Shown here: piece by piece, positions 53,986 through 62,963 of the stretch
How the letters are laid out: the number at the start of each line of letters is the position of its first letter
Numbering within the stretch: position 1 is the first letter of the stretch
NCBI GenBank assembly: GCA_003635315.1
Contig: PYJD01000001.1
Span: forward strand, 1-62,963
Length of the DNA stretch: 62,963 nucleotides
Reading direction: 5' to 3'
DNA from: Candidatus Poribacteria bacterium
GTDB lineage: Bacteria > Poribacteria > WGA-4E > WGA-3G
Position numbers and translations under genes: made by a program
Notes under the pieces: generated by a model
What the model saw: only the letters and a program-made list of their open reading frames with translations
The model's database searches: none
What the model was told of the DNA's origin: nothing

Positions 53986-56460
53986 TTAACGGTTGAATAG
54001 GAATGCAGGACTGTTTATTAATGCCCACATCAGATCTTGCGCGCCTTCCTCTTTGGATTCAGCTTTTGCAAGAAATTCTACCGCTGTCGCGTATTCTGTT
54101 TTCTGTGGTAACCGAGCAAATGTTGCAAGATACAACTCCTCCACCAAGGTACGATCATCTTTTTTCTCTTTAATGAGTGTTGCAATTCGTCCTTTTGGAT
54201 CAATAATTGCATCGGCAACAGTTGGACCGTTAATTAGGTTCATGGCGTGTGCTAAACTAACTTCCGTTGTGCGTTCACATTCACAGGAACTTTCCCGTTC
54301 CGGACGACCAAACAACTTTAGGAATCCATCATCCTTAACTTGACTGTCGGGTAGTTGTACTGCCCGGAAACTCTTTGGCACACCTTGAAACTTTGGTTGA
54401 CTTCCAGTAGCAACGCCTATCGCATCCAACAACTGTTCAGCTGTCAATCGACGTGCAGTTGCATGTGAAAAATTAATACTATCAGATTTATTCCACTTAT
54501 TGGTTTTAATACTTTGTTGATATGTCCGAGATTTGGCAATAGTCTTCATGATATGTCTAATATCGAAACTATTCTCCACGAAATCTTTGGTTAATGCATC
54601 AAGTAATTCAGGATTGCTGGGTGGATTACTTGTACGGATATCATCCACGGGTTCGATTATACCGCGTCCCATGAAATAACTCCATATACGGTTTACACCA
54701 GCTTTAGCGAACATCGGATTTTCGGCAGATGTGAGCCATTCAGCAAAAGAGTCACGTCTATCCTGAAGTTCTTCCCTGACTTCTCCGAATGGTACTGAGG
54801 CTTCAACTACTGCTAATGTTCTGGGATGCTTGACTGGTGTCGGATTGAAACTTGTATATACAATCTCTTCACCGGGTAATCTCCCTTTTTTCAATTGAAC
54901 ATCAGCAAAAAACGCACCCAATTCGTAGTATTGATTTTGCGTCCATACTTCGAATGGATGGTCATGACACTTATTACATGAGAATCGCACACCGAGGAAT
55001 AACTGGGTTGTGTTTTCCACTGCAGTGGTATATTCCCGTGATACCCGGAAATAACTTGCAGCAGGATTGGCATAGGCACTACCCGTTGCAGTTATCAAGT
55101 CATATACAAATTCGTTATATGGTCGATTTTCAGCAATTTCGTCATGGAGCCACTGTTGGAATAACCACATGCCGCGTTCACCCAAGAACTTACGGTTTGA
55201 TTGTAGTAGATCTCCCCATTTATGTGTCCAATGGTCGACATATTCAGAAGTTTCAACCAATGAATCTATAAGTTTTTCCCGTTTATCCTTAGTTGGGGTT
55301 GTATCCATGAGGAAATTACGTACCTGTTCAGGAGTCGGGGGAAGTCCTGTCATATCAAAATAGATACGACGTACAAATTCTTCATCGGTACAGAGTTCAG
55401 CGGGTAGAATCTTTAGTCGTTTGAGTTTGTTCTGCACATGTGTATCAATATAGTTATACACGGGTGTTTCAACCCACTCGAACCCACTCCGATCGCCCAT
55501 GACAATAATACCATTTGTACTATATGCGCCTTCATAACGGGTTAATATTGCAGTCTCGCCTCTACGTTCAGCTGTAACAACACCATCATCCGTAACCTTA
55601 GCAACATCGGTGGTGCTGCTGGTAAACTTTGCTTCACGAGTTACATCACGGGTTGAACCATCAGCATAGTGGGCAATAACCAGCATCTGTTGTTTGTATC
55701 CTGGCATGGATAGTTCTGCTGAATCCGGTAAAACCTCTAACCTTTGCACCCGTTGTGTTGTGCCAACATCGGAAGCTACACCCTCACTAATCCACTGGTG
55801 TAGGAGTTTGTAATCACGTGACTCCGGTTTAACTACCTGTCCACCTTTATGTGGTACCTCTGATGTGGGTTTGAGTAACATTAAGCTCTGTTCAGGAAAT
55901 GCCCGGTTAAACCTTCGTCCTGTAATGTCTTCAATGAGTAGTTCGTAATCGAAATCCGGATCATATCCCCGAAGTGATAGTTTAAATCCGTTTTTACCTT
56001 TTGCAGAACCGTGGCAGGTACCGTTGTTACAACCTGCATGACTCAATACCGGCATAACATCGCGTATAAAACTCACTGGTGGTGCATCGATACTCTTGAC
56101 TGTTACAGGTAATTCGATTGTAATATTATTCACTGAGACAGTAATACTGGATGAACCGACCTCTTCTGGAAAGATATAGTTATCCTCATGGATCTTGACG
56201 CCAGTAGCAGGTTTTAGTTCAGCCCATGTTGTGACATCCACCCATTTACCATCTTGTGTTTGTCCCGAAACAAGAATCCGACGTCCATCCCGGGCATGTT
56301 CTAACGTTAATGATTCTGGATGAACCTTCAATGCTGTTATTTCTGGCACATCTACACTTGGAACATCCTCCTCCATCTGAGTGATACCTACGATAGGATA
56401 TATCAAACAGAATGAGAACGCTACAAGAAGCGTAGTTACCATGTTATAACTGAGTTTCAC
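53986..56460 (-). CDS. DUF1549/DUF1553 domain protein with Ig-like region
   Basis: This is a secreted protein of about 824 residues. GTG 56460 after GGAGG is the likely start, followed by a signal peptide. It contains Ig-like segments, a cytochrome c-like C-N-N-G-T-C-H-G motif near residue 145 with an altered spacing (Cys-x4-Cys-His), then DUF1549 (F-V-R-R-I-Y-F-D-M-T-G-L-P-P-T-P) and DUF1553 (N-R-I-W-S-Y-F-M-G-R-G). These families are typical of Planctomycetes/Poribacteria and are linked with DUF1501 proteins and sulfatases. The catalytic function is unknown. Confidence 0.88.
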   Translation of the reverse strand: MKLSYNMVTTLLVAFSFCLIYPIVGITQMEEDVPSVDVPEITALKVHPESLTLEHARDGRRILVSGQTQDGKWVDVTTWAELKPATGVKIHEDNYIFPEEVGSSSITVSVNNITIELPVTVKSIDAPPVSFIRDVMPVLSHAGCNNGTCHGSAKGKNGFKLSLRGYDPDFDYELLIEDITGRRFNRAFPEQSLMLLKPTSEVPHKGGQVVKPESRDYKLLHQWISEGVASDVGTTQRVQRLEVLPDSAELSMPGYKQQMLVIAHYADGSTRDVTREAKFTSSTTDVAKVTDDGVVTAERRGETAILTRYEGAYSTNGIIVMGDRSGFEWVETPVYNYIDTHVQNKLKRLKILPAELCTDEEFVRRIYFDMTGLPPTPEQVRNFLMDTTPTKDKREKLIDSLVETSEYVDHWTHKWGDLLQSNRKFLGERGMWLFQQWLHDEIAENRPYNEFVYDLITATGSAYANPAASYFRVSREYTTAVENTTQLFLGVRFSCNKCHDHPFEVWTQNQYYELGAFFADVQLKKGRLPGEEIVYTSFNPTPVKHPRTLAVVEASVPFGEVREELQDRRDSFAEWLTSAENPMFAKAGVNRIWSYFMGRGIIEPVDDIRTSNPPSNPELLDALTKDFVENSFDIRHIMKTIAKSRTYQQSIKTNKWNKSDSINFSHATARRLTAEQLLDAIGVATGSQPKFQGVPKSFRAVQLPDSQVKDDGFLKLFGRPERESSCECERTTEVSLAHAMNLINGPTVADAIIDPKGRIATLIKEKKDDRTLVEELYLATFARLPQKTEYATAVEFLAKAESKEEGAQDLMWALINSPAFLFNR

Positions 56461-56515
56461 ATTTACCTCCAAGTGTGATATGAAACTGAATCTGCGGAAT
56501 ATCCGCCTATAATAT

Positions 56516-57334
56516 CTACCTTCTGTTCTTTAATTTACCCCAGACCACCGGTAATTTACCGTGTGAGGATACATCTAAATATTCTGATTCACTTGCCAAC
56601 CAGTTAATAATATTTTCTGTAACTTGATGCAAATTATCTATGCTCTGATTATTCTTGTGATAGTTCGGTAGACGCCAGTTCAAATTAAAAACTTTTCCGT
56701 CACCTGCTTTCCAATATCCGAAAGCTGCGATTCTATCAGTATAATTTGCACCACCTTCCCAAGCGTGTGCCATTGTTGTGAAATTCTTCCATAGCTTATC
56801 GAAATAGTCCCCACTCTTAGGATAACCCGTAGAATTCAACTGAATTCTATCGTCAACTCCAGGATCTTTTCCATCTACGTTCTTAAGTCCTTCAATCAAT
56901 CCGCTATCAATAGTCTCTTTTATAACAGTTATACCGACCTTACTTCCATCATCTACTATGGGACCAAAAGCTCTTGGTTGTGCGTCTTCAAGCCCCAAAG
57001 GAGTTGCATAACTAAACGCCTTACCAGTTAATAGGACCGCACCACCAGTTTCGACATAGTCAAGGAATGCGTCGATTTGTGCATTTGACAGAGGACCTGG
57101 ATCGGAATCTCCATCATTCCACCAGACGACTGCATATTTCTTAAATGTAGCACTATTTATGTCCGCTTTCCCCAATTCCGTTGTACTAAAGGTATCTTTA
57201 GCAAATTCCAGGGACGGTTTTGTAAAATCTCCTAAGTCACCGAGTCGAAGAAAGCCTAATTCCAGTTGAGCATCTACTGAATTTAAACCACATATTAATA
57301 ATATAGTCAAGAATAATAGCAGTATACGATACAT
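56516..57334 (-). CDS. Exported ThuA/glutamine-amidotransferase-like protein
   Basis: This 272-residue protein has a signal peptide (residues 1-22, ending V-D-A). The pattern Y-A-V-V-W-W-N-D-G-D-S-D then D-Y-V-E-T-G-G-A-V-L-L-T-G is like the class I glutamine amidotransferase fold of ThuA or Gram-negative trehalose-utilisation proteins. No nucleophilic Cys appears at the elbow, so it may not be an amidotransferase. It lies 56 bp upstream of the DUF1549/1553 gene, on the same strand. Confidence 0.6.
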   Translation of the reverse strand: MYRILLLFLTILLICGLNSVDAQLELGFLRLGDLGDFTKPSLEFAKDTFSTTELGKADINSATFKKYAVVWWNDGDSDPGPLSNAQIDAFLDYVETGGAVLLTGKAFSYATPLGLEDAQPRAFGPIVDDGSKVGITVIKETIDSGLIEGLKNVDGKDPGVDDRIQLNSTGYPKSGDYFDKLWKNFTTMAHAWEGGANYTDRIAAFGYWKAGDGKVFNLNWRLPNYHKNNQSIDNLHQVTENIINWLASESEYLDVSSHGKLPVVWGKLKNRR

Positions 57335-57676
57335 TTTTCCCCCTAATTATACACTATTTTGAATATATAGTGTACAAAATTACTTTGCTTATGAAATGTA
57401 TGTCTTTCCATTAATATGTTTCAGAAACTAATATTACGGTAAATTCGATGGTCAAGGTTGTGGCAATTGAGTTAATCTCACGAACCATTATCATGAAATC
57501 TGAGTTGCTCTTTTCTTTTCTCAACACTTTTATAAACGTCACCCTTAATTATCACACTTTAAACAAGACAATGCAATAAAATTAAGTATAAATTTAGCAA
57601 AAAATACCGATTGCTTTAAAAATCTTAACCTGAATCCTATGAAAAAACGAAGTTTTAATTCCTTCCATGATAAACT
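57335..57676. other. Gene-free gap with operator-like palindrome
   Basis: No gene is supported between the ThuA-like gene start and the sulfatase stop. A palindrome tacactat/atagtgta (57350-57374, 9-nt centre) lies just upstream of the ThuA-like start, overlapping a TATAAT-like box, and may be an operator. Nothing else was recognised. Confidence 0.45.
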
Positions 57677-59128
57677 CTACATTGGACCAACCCGTTCAGG
57701 ACCTCTGTCCATAGCTAACATGGATGTATCAAAACTCTTTTTTAGGAGATCCATTTTAATCTCTTTTTTATCAGAATTATCCCACAGATTGTTAAATTCA
57801 TCAGAATCGTCCACTAAATCGTACAGTTCACCTTCTTGATTTTCGTGATATGTTACTAACTTATAACGTTTATCCCTATACATAGTTGCGAAAGAATGGT
57901 TCCGCATCCCGAGTGCATCATAAAACTCACACCGAACAGATGATCGATGTTGATTCGGATCTACTTCTCCTTGAAGGATAGGTAATAATGACCTTCCATG
58001 CATTTCCGTAGGCACTTGCAAGTCAACTAATTCTAATATCGTTGGCACCTTATCCACAAGTTCTACCAAAGCATCACTTTTTACTCCACTCTCAATACGG
58101 TTTGGACAAGAAAAAATCAACGGTACACGTACCAACCCTTCATAGAATCGGCACCCTTTTTGAATCAATCCATGGTCACCAAGCATCTCACCATGGTCGC
58201 TTGTAAAAATGATAACAGTGTTTTCACGTTCTCCTGTCTCATTTAGCACATCTAATATCCTACCCAACTGATCATCAATAAGTTTTATCATTGCATAGTA
58301 TGCAGCGATAAGTGTCTTTGCGTCTGTTGCTCCAACCGTTTCATGTGGTTTTCTATTCGGTGAATGCGGTAATATAGGACTTCGGATATCTAATTCATCT
58401 GGAGTTCGGACTTTTGACTGAAAATCTATACCCGCTAATTTACGTTGCTGTTCTAAATCACTCTCCTTAAAGAGTGGTTCTGGCATATCATCGGGATTAA
58501 ATTGTTCTCTATAGTATTGTGGAGGATTAAATGGTGGATGCGGATCATAAATATTGACACTCGCAAGCCACGGTCCTTCGTGTTTTTCGCTGATAAACTC
58601 TATAGTTTTTTCGGCACACCATGTCGTCTGGTGTAATTCTGTTGGTACACCTTCTGGATTTTGTGTTAATTCACCGAGGATTGAACCTTTTGAACGCACC
58701 CAATCTGCGTAATCATGACCTACTTTCCAATCATCTCTGGGTGCATGGCTATATTGCCAATATCTATATCCATCATTCACCCGTGGTTCAATTCTTCGGA
58801 ATGCACTTGCCAAATGCAACTTCCCGATTAAACCACAATCATACCCATTATCTGCAAGGGTTTTTGTTACAAGCGGATATGTCTCTGGATAATAGTCGTT
58901 TCCGTTACCATTAACATGTGTTGCACTTGGATACATGCCTGTTAGAAAACTTGACCGACTCGGTGTACATATAGGACTTTGACAATAGGCGTGTGTAAAT
59001 GCTACACCTTCTTCAACTAAACTATCAATGTTAGGTGTTGAAACATACGGATTACCGAGAGCTCCAATTGTATCATAACGCTGTTGATCAGTACATATCC
59101 ATAGGATATTTGGCTTTTCAACAGGCAT
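57677..59128 (-). CDS. Type I sulfatase
   Basis: This 483-residue sulfatase has the formylglycine motif C54-T-P-S-R58 (with G-M-Y-P-S following), the metal-site D-Q-Q-R near residue 14 and F-T-S-D-H-G-E-M-L-G-D-H near 310. It cleaves sulfate esters, probably from polysaccharides. No signal peptide is seen, so it acts in the cytoplasm or is anchored otherwise. The start is 22 bp after the stop of the candidate selenoprotein gene, in the same transcript. A formylglycine-generating enzyme is not encoded here. Confidence 0.92.
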   Translation of the reverse strand: MPVEKPNILWICTDQQRYDTIGALGNPYVSTPNIDSLVEEGVAFTHAYCQSPICTPSRSSFLTGMYPSATHVNGNGNDYYPETYPLVTKTLADNGYDCGLIGKLHLASAFRRIEPRVNDGYRYWQYSHAPRDDWKVGHDYADWVRSKGSILGELTQNPEGVPTELHQTTWCAEKTIEFISEKHEGPWLASVNIYDPHPPFNPPQYYREQFNPDDMPEPLFKESDLEQQRKLAGIDFQSKVRTPDELDIRSPILPHSPNRKPHETVGATDAKTLIAAYYAMIKLIDDQLGRILDVLNETGERENTVIIFTSDHGEMLGDHGLIQKGCRFYEGLVRVPLIFSCPNRIESGVKSDALVELVDKVPTILELVDLQVPTEMHGRSLLPILQGEVDPNQHRSSVRCEFYDALGMRNHSFATMYRDKRYKLVTYHENQEGELYDLVDDSDEFNNLWDNSDKKEIKMDLLKKSFDTSMLAMDRGPERVGPM

Positions 59129-59149
59129 ATATTCAACTCCCTTGTGTAA

Positions 59150-60748
59150 TTACTTCTTAGTTGCCGTAAATCCTGCTGTTTTTATGACGTTTGTCAATTC
59201 ATCAACAGATATACTGTCTTTCCGTACTTTAATGGTAGCGACATCTGGTAGAGAGACTTCAGCACTAATGACATTTTGAAGTTTTGAAAGTGCATCCTGC
59301 ACTTTAGCGACACAAGCTCCTCACGTCATACCGGATACAGCTAATGTGATATCCATACTTGCATCTGTTTCTATTGGAACAGACATAAAAATATGTAATT
59401 GTTGTCCTGAAATTGCATCGAATACACGAACTTTACCGTCAAAACCACCGGAGGCAATTTGATTACCGTCAGGACTAAAGGAAACTGCGAATACACTTAC
59501 AGTATCCCCGGGTAATGTAAGAAGTTTTTTGCCATCAGTAACATTATATATACGTACTTCCCCAGCAGAACTTCCAGTAGCAAATTTACTCCCGTCTGCT
59601 GAGAATGCAACTGCGTCAATAGACCCACCTTGGGGTTCGTATGCTCTAATTAGATTAAAATCGGTATTTCCGACATCTCTCCGGGTTTCACGGAACATTT
59701 TATATAATCGTGGCACTCTGTCTTCACCAACACTCATCACTTGATCTGCATTCGGGTGTCGTGCAATTGCGTTTATCTCTCCATAACCTTTATTACTTGA
59801 ATTGACATCGTCAACAAATGAACCCGTGTCCACCTCAACCAGTTTAAGTGCCGTATCCCGACTGCAACTTACAAAATGTGAACCATCTTTAGAAAATACA
59901 GTTCCAAACACCCAATCTCCATGATTATCAAATTTTACGACTTCCTTGTCATCAGCAACAGTAATGACACGGACAGTATTATCAGAACAGCCAAAAGCAA
60001 TTTTACTGGCATCTGGTGAGATGGAGAGTCCATAAATCGTATCATAAGTTGAACGGATGTTCTTAATGAGTTTATTGGTCTCAGCATTCCACAATTGGAC
60101 TTCACCGAATTGTGCTGGAGAACCACCGGCTATACCGATTGTCTTGCCATCCAGAGTATAGACGATAGATTGGATTCGACGTGCTTTGCCTACTAATCGT
60201 GCTTTTACTTCATAATTCGCAGTATCATAGAGTAAGACTTCACTAACACCTGAAATCGCGAGCGTATTACCATCTGGTGAATATGCCATTGCAGATACAA
60301 CAGGCGGAACTGTATAACTTGGATAGTTTGTTTCTCCGATATTACCAACCTCTTCAGGGGTATCATCGTTAGCCCCCTCCAGAATCCACTGTTTAAATAG
60401 TGCTACCTCTTCAGCAGTGAGGGGTTCTTGATTCTGTGGCATTGCAGGTGGGTCACCTGATATAAGTTCTATAATAAGACTTTCATCCGGTTTACCGGGA
60501 ATGATAGCTTCTCCTGCCATCCCTCCACGTTTTAGTTCCTCATAAGTCGTAACAATTAGATCAGCATTTGGATCACCAGGATGATGACAGCCTTGGCAGC
60601 TTCTTTTTAAAATAGGAAAAATCTGTTTATGGAAACTGACGGGTTCTTGTTTACCATGATTGTCGGCAAATACAAATGGACTTCCTAAAACAAACATAAA
60701 AAGACAAATTGATAAAAAATACTGAAACCGAATTACTGATGATTTCAT
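59150..60748 (-). CDS. Exported cytochrome c-WD40 protein with UGA-interrupted HMA domain, candidate selenoprotein
   Basis: This would be a 532-residue product if the TGA at 59321-59323 is read through, or 475 if it stops. After a signal peptide (residues 1-28) come a planctomycete-type cytochrome c site C-Q-G-C-H (51-55), WD40 blades (about 150-455) and, at 464-532, a heavy-metal-associated domain. TGA falls at position 476 in S-G-M-T-UGA-G-A-C, exactly where HMA proteins have the first Cys of GMTCxxC. The downstream HMA sequence is intact to TAA at 59150. The start at 60748 follows AGGGAG. Sec at the metal site is the favoured reading. Confidence 0.72.
59287..59305 (-). promoter_or_regulatory. 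SECIS-like hairpin after UGA 59321
   Basis: The stem aaagtgca / tgcacttt with loop gga starts 15 nt after the UGA, at a distance typical of bacterial SECIS elements. G occupies the first loop positions, and the ugcagg context resembles the fdhF SECIS loop. It is also coding sequence (A-K-V-Q-D-A-L-S), so it must satisfy both. Confidence 0.6.
59321..59323 (-). other. In-frame UGA, candidate selenocysteine codon
   Basis: This TGA replaces the first metal-binding Cys codon of the HMA motif. Other genes in the window use TGA as a normal stop, so the genetic code is not generally reassigned; a local recoding signal is needed and is present (59287-59305). Confidence 0.65.
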
Positions 60749-60900
60749 ATTGTTGAAACTCCCTAACTTCCAGTTCTGTAGGCAATTATAAATATAATAT
60801 TCACAAAAGTTCGTATCTTCTATTTGCACATAATTATATCATATATCGGTAAAAATTCAATTAAAACAGTCGGTTTGTAGGTCTTACCAAACATAATTTA

Positions 60901-61580
60901 CTAAAAGGTTATGATAGAAAAGAGAGAGATTTTCATTTAAAAATAATAGCCGTAATTACGACTTTTAATCCTAATATACAGACAAACAATAAGGGTCAAA
61001 AACAGCCCTTTAATCCTAAATTCCCAGATAATAAATCGTGAAAATATTGAATTTTTCCCTGTGGTGAAAAAGTGTCGAAAAAATGAAAAAAGTTACACTT
61101 TTTGACACATTCTGTGACATTGAAATTGGTATAAATTACCCCTCTAACCTCTGTCATAGACTAACTTTACTCCACTTTGAATTAACTTTATAAGAATTTC
61201 CAAAATGTGTGATTTTGTGTTTTTGTTGTCTTTGCGGAATTTGACAATTTCAACCTGCATATTATAGTTGATTTTGACATAAAGCTCTTTTGTATAAAGG
61301 TTTGTATTTAGGACGTTTTTATAGATAGTCATCATTATTCTCTTATTATATATTTGCCATTAAGGTTATGATTTTTAGTAGGATCTACTCATATTCTCTA
61401 AAATTTCTAAAATCAATTTCGTGTTGATGCTTTAGATGAATACCAACCAAGTTGCTATAAAATGCATAACATCTATTAAACCGCAAATTAACAGTTTACG
61501 GTACAAAGATTAATATGTGGTAACTTTGGTAATGTTAGATGTTATTTAGTTATATTTTCTTCATTTTATTTTTAATTTTG
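60901..61580. repeat. Long non-coding dispersed repeat, copy 2
   Basis: About 680 bp aligns in the same orientation with 26586-27200. The near-identical core is 61086-61199. The right part contains extra sequence relative to copy 1, and a short tttcttcat-t-ttattttt unit is repeated just beyond. No reading frame is conserved between copies. Confidence 0.75.
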
Positions 61581-61666
61581 TAGAAATCTGTATCTTAGTT
61601 ACTTTTGGGTTGAGTTTTCTTCATTCTATTTTTGTAGTTAGTTGTCAGGGGTCGGTTTTCAGAATT

Positions 61667-62068
61667 TTATATCATTTCTGAAATACTTCATTCTGAGATA
61701 AATGGTACAAGCAGCCGAGTAGAATTTAAAGGAATCAACTTTATGAATACTATTTAGGATTCACTGAATCAAGGGTATGAACACCTGTAGTCGCTCCCCG
61801 GGTTGAAAACCGCACCTACCGGTCTATGAGAGTGATATTGTTTGAGATTGAAGTTCACATAGTTACAATATAAACTCACATTATAAATAAACATGTGCAT
61901 CCATATTTCAGTTAACATTAGAATGATGGTTAGGATCATCACAATGAACCTAAACAAAAAGCCCATATTGAATAAAATACTGTTCCCATGTTAGAAATGA
62001 AGCGGAATGCGGTACAAACTGATAGTTTATGCTACAAAGAGAGATATAAAATATCAGAAATGGTATAA
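61667..62068. mobile_element. Possible 400-bp non-autonomous element
   Basis: The ends ttatatcatttctg (61667-61680) and cagaaatggtataa (62055-62068) are inverted repeats matching at 13 of 14 positions, and they match the ends of the 4438-4578 element. The interior has no reading frame. Confidence 0.4.
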
Positions 62069-62302
62069 GTAGATGACGAGATTTAGTCTTTGTTATTTTT
62101 CACTTCATAAGATTTTAGGTTTATCCTTTAAGGTGTACTATAGTTTGGACAGTTTTAAGATTTTTAGAGTCAAAAAGTGGAAAATAGGTTATCCTTTCAA
62201 AATACTTATAATCTTTGAAAGGAGATTACAATGCAACCTCTTTCCCACTTTGAAACAATGTTATCAGAATATCAGTCGGTCTTCAAGTATAATAACTTCA
62301 AA

Positions 62303-62963
62303 CTGATTTACCCCCAGTTTTTGCCTATGAATATTAAATGAGATTTTTGTTGTGTTATGAGAGGAAATGAATAACTCAACTAATATGTATTTGATTAGAT
62401 ACCATCACAAATCTGAAAAAACGGATCAAGAAAGATACCGGGTTCCCAAGTATTTTCAAGCACCCGTTTTATCACATAGATAATAGAATACGATTTTGTT
62501 TTACTTGTATTATAGCTTTTTGCCCATTTATCCGCAGCTTTCTCAAAATGGAGGAAACAGATACCATAACTTACACATCCGATAAACCATAACAGTGCAA
62601 TGCGTGCTTGTTCATTGCGTTTTAGACGCAAATGTCGAAATCCAAAAAGCGTTTTTACATCTCGGAAACTCTCTTCTATCTGCATCCGTCTTTTATAGGT
62701 CAGATAGAGTTGGGCATTCACCAAACAGTTTGAAACAAGGTAAAGCGGTTCTTTATGTTGTGGATCTTTGAAAACATAAAGGTTCAACCTGAGTTTCTCT
62801 GTACTGTGATAAAGTATATTCGGATAAGTTCCGGTTTGTTGGAGCGTTTCCAGCTTGATGCGTTGTCCATTGTCGTAGAAACAACTGTTTTTACAAACCC
62901 GTATTACAAACTCAATGCCACATTCCATAAAAGGTTTCATAAGGTGTTTTGTGCGTGCGAACC
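62303..62963 (-). mobile_element. IS4-type insertion sequence, partial, right window end
   Basis: Inverted duplicate of 1-661, with one base difference noted (62614). The inner end lies at 62303. The window stops at the same internal point of the IS as at the left end. Confidence 0.8.
62395..62961 (-). CDS. IS4 family transposase, 5'-truncated by window edge
   Basis: Second copy of the transposase C-terminal part, with the same Y-x2-R-x3-E-x6-K signature. Lys is replaced by Asn at the position encoded around 62614. The frame is open to the window edge, so the N-terminus is outside. Confidence 0.85.
   Translation of the reverse strand, partial: FARTKHLMKPFMECGIEFVIRVCKNSCFYDNGQRIKLETLQQTGTYPNILYHSTEKLRLNLYVFKDPQHKEPLYLVSNCLVNAQLYLTYKRRMQIEESFRDVKTLFGFRHLRLKRNEQARIALLWFIGCVSYGICFLHFEKAADKWAKSYNTSKTKSYSIIYVIKRVLENTWEPGIFLDPFFQICDGI

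Larger units (their letters stand above)
60749..62302. other. Gene-free 1.5-kb region before the right IS
   Basis: No supportable gene lies here; a 65-codon open frame at 61769-61966 lacks features. It holds copy 2 of the long repeat (60901-61580) and a 400-bp stretch bounded by inverted ends (61667-62068). The promoter for the minus-strand selenoprotein-sulfatase transcript must be at its left end. Confidence 0.65.

Noticed and set aside
57335..57380. Promoter with TATAAT-like box before the ThuA-like gene
   Set aside because: Transcription would begin almost at the ribosome-binding site, so the box is probably not the true -10.
59321..59323. General reassignment of UGA to an amino acid
   Set aside because: Many genes here end cleanly at TGA, often in overlaps such as ATGA and TGATG, so UGA is a normal stop in this genome.
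61769..61966. 65-codon open frame in the right spacer
   Set aside because: It lies inside the inverted-end element and has no recognisable features.

Overview
The window looks like a chromosomal segment of an AT-rich, Gram-negative, aerobically respiring bacterium of the Poribacteria/Planctomycetes type. This is an inference from gene families: DUF1501 and DUF1549/DUF1553 proteins, a cytochrome c-WD40 protein, a PPC-domain protein, phytanoyl-CoA dioxygenase, a CTPSR sulfatase, PQQ-like propeller proteins and a bd-like oxidase with c-type cytochromes. No rRNA or tRNA gene was recognised. Both ends of the window lie in inverted copies of one IS4-type transposase gene (1-661 and 62303-62963), so the boundaries are probably assembly breaks at a repeat.

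Layout. 1-1570: IS end and a gene-free AT-rich spacer. 1573-7139 (minus): alpha/beta hydrolase, amidohydrolase and MoeA, a short inverted-repeat element, an orphan TPP-binding decarboxylase subunit, and acetyl-CoA synthetase. 7488-10952 (plus): a sulfur/cysteine island with an Rrf2 regulator behind a consensus promoter, cysteine synthase, Fe-S APS reductase, a ThiS/MoaD-like carrier ending in GG-Lys, and a JAMM protease fused to a NIL domain. 11000-13300 (plus): a large GT-C-like membrane protein. 13362-15900 (minus): Gfo/Idh/MocA oxidoreductase, HEAT protein, hypothetical protein and Uma2 nuclease.

15982-24497 (minus) holds a cluster built around the small PCP_red domain (the C-terminal domain of protochlorophyllide reductase subunit B). 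There are six copies in four proteins, among them a NirJ/AhbD-like radical SAM enzyme and a tandem universal stress protein carrying a rubredoxin. An Mrp ATPase and a CopD/HemJ-like membrane protein are interleaved.

24527-49566 (minus) is a respiratory supercluster. It encodes SCO, cytochrome oxidase subunits I, II, III (twice) and IV, CtaA, CtaB, an ABC transporter, two cupredoxin-like proteins, four smaller c-type cytochrome proteins, a CydA-like protein without CydB, an octaheme cytochrome, split cytochrome b (b6-type, with the heme-ci cysteine) and Rieske protein. A DNA methyltransferase and a 0.6-kb non-coding repeat interrupt the oxidase operon. A matching 16/14-bp palindrome lies upstream of both the Rieske operon and the cupredoxin/bd-like operon.

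49820-60748 (minus) encodes exported or catabolic proteins: PPC-domain, DUF1501, DUF1549/1553, a ThuA-like protein, a sulfatase and a cytochrome c-WD40 protein. The last one reads through an in-frame UGA into a complete heavy-metal-associated (HMA) domain, with UGA exactly where the first metal-binding Cys belongs (GMT-UGA-G-A-C) and a SECIS-like hairpin 15 nt downstream. It is a strong selenoprotein candidate. A second, weaker UGA readthrough candidate ends a PCP_red protein at 16057. 60750-62302 is gene-free and carries the second copy of the 0.6-kb repeat.
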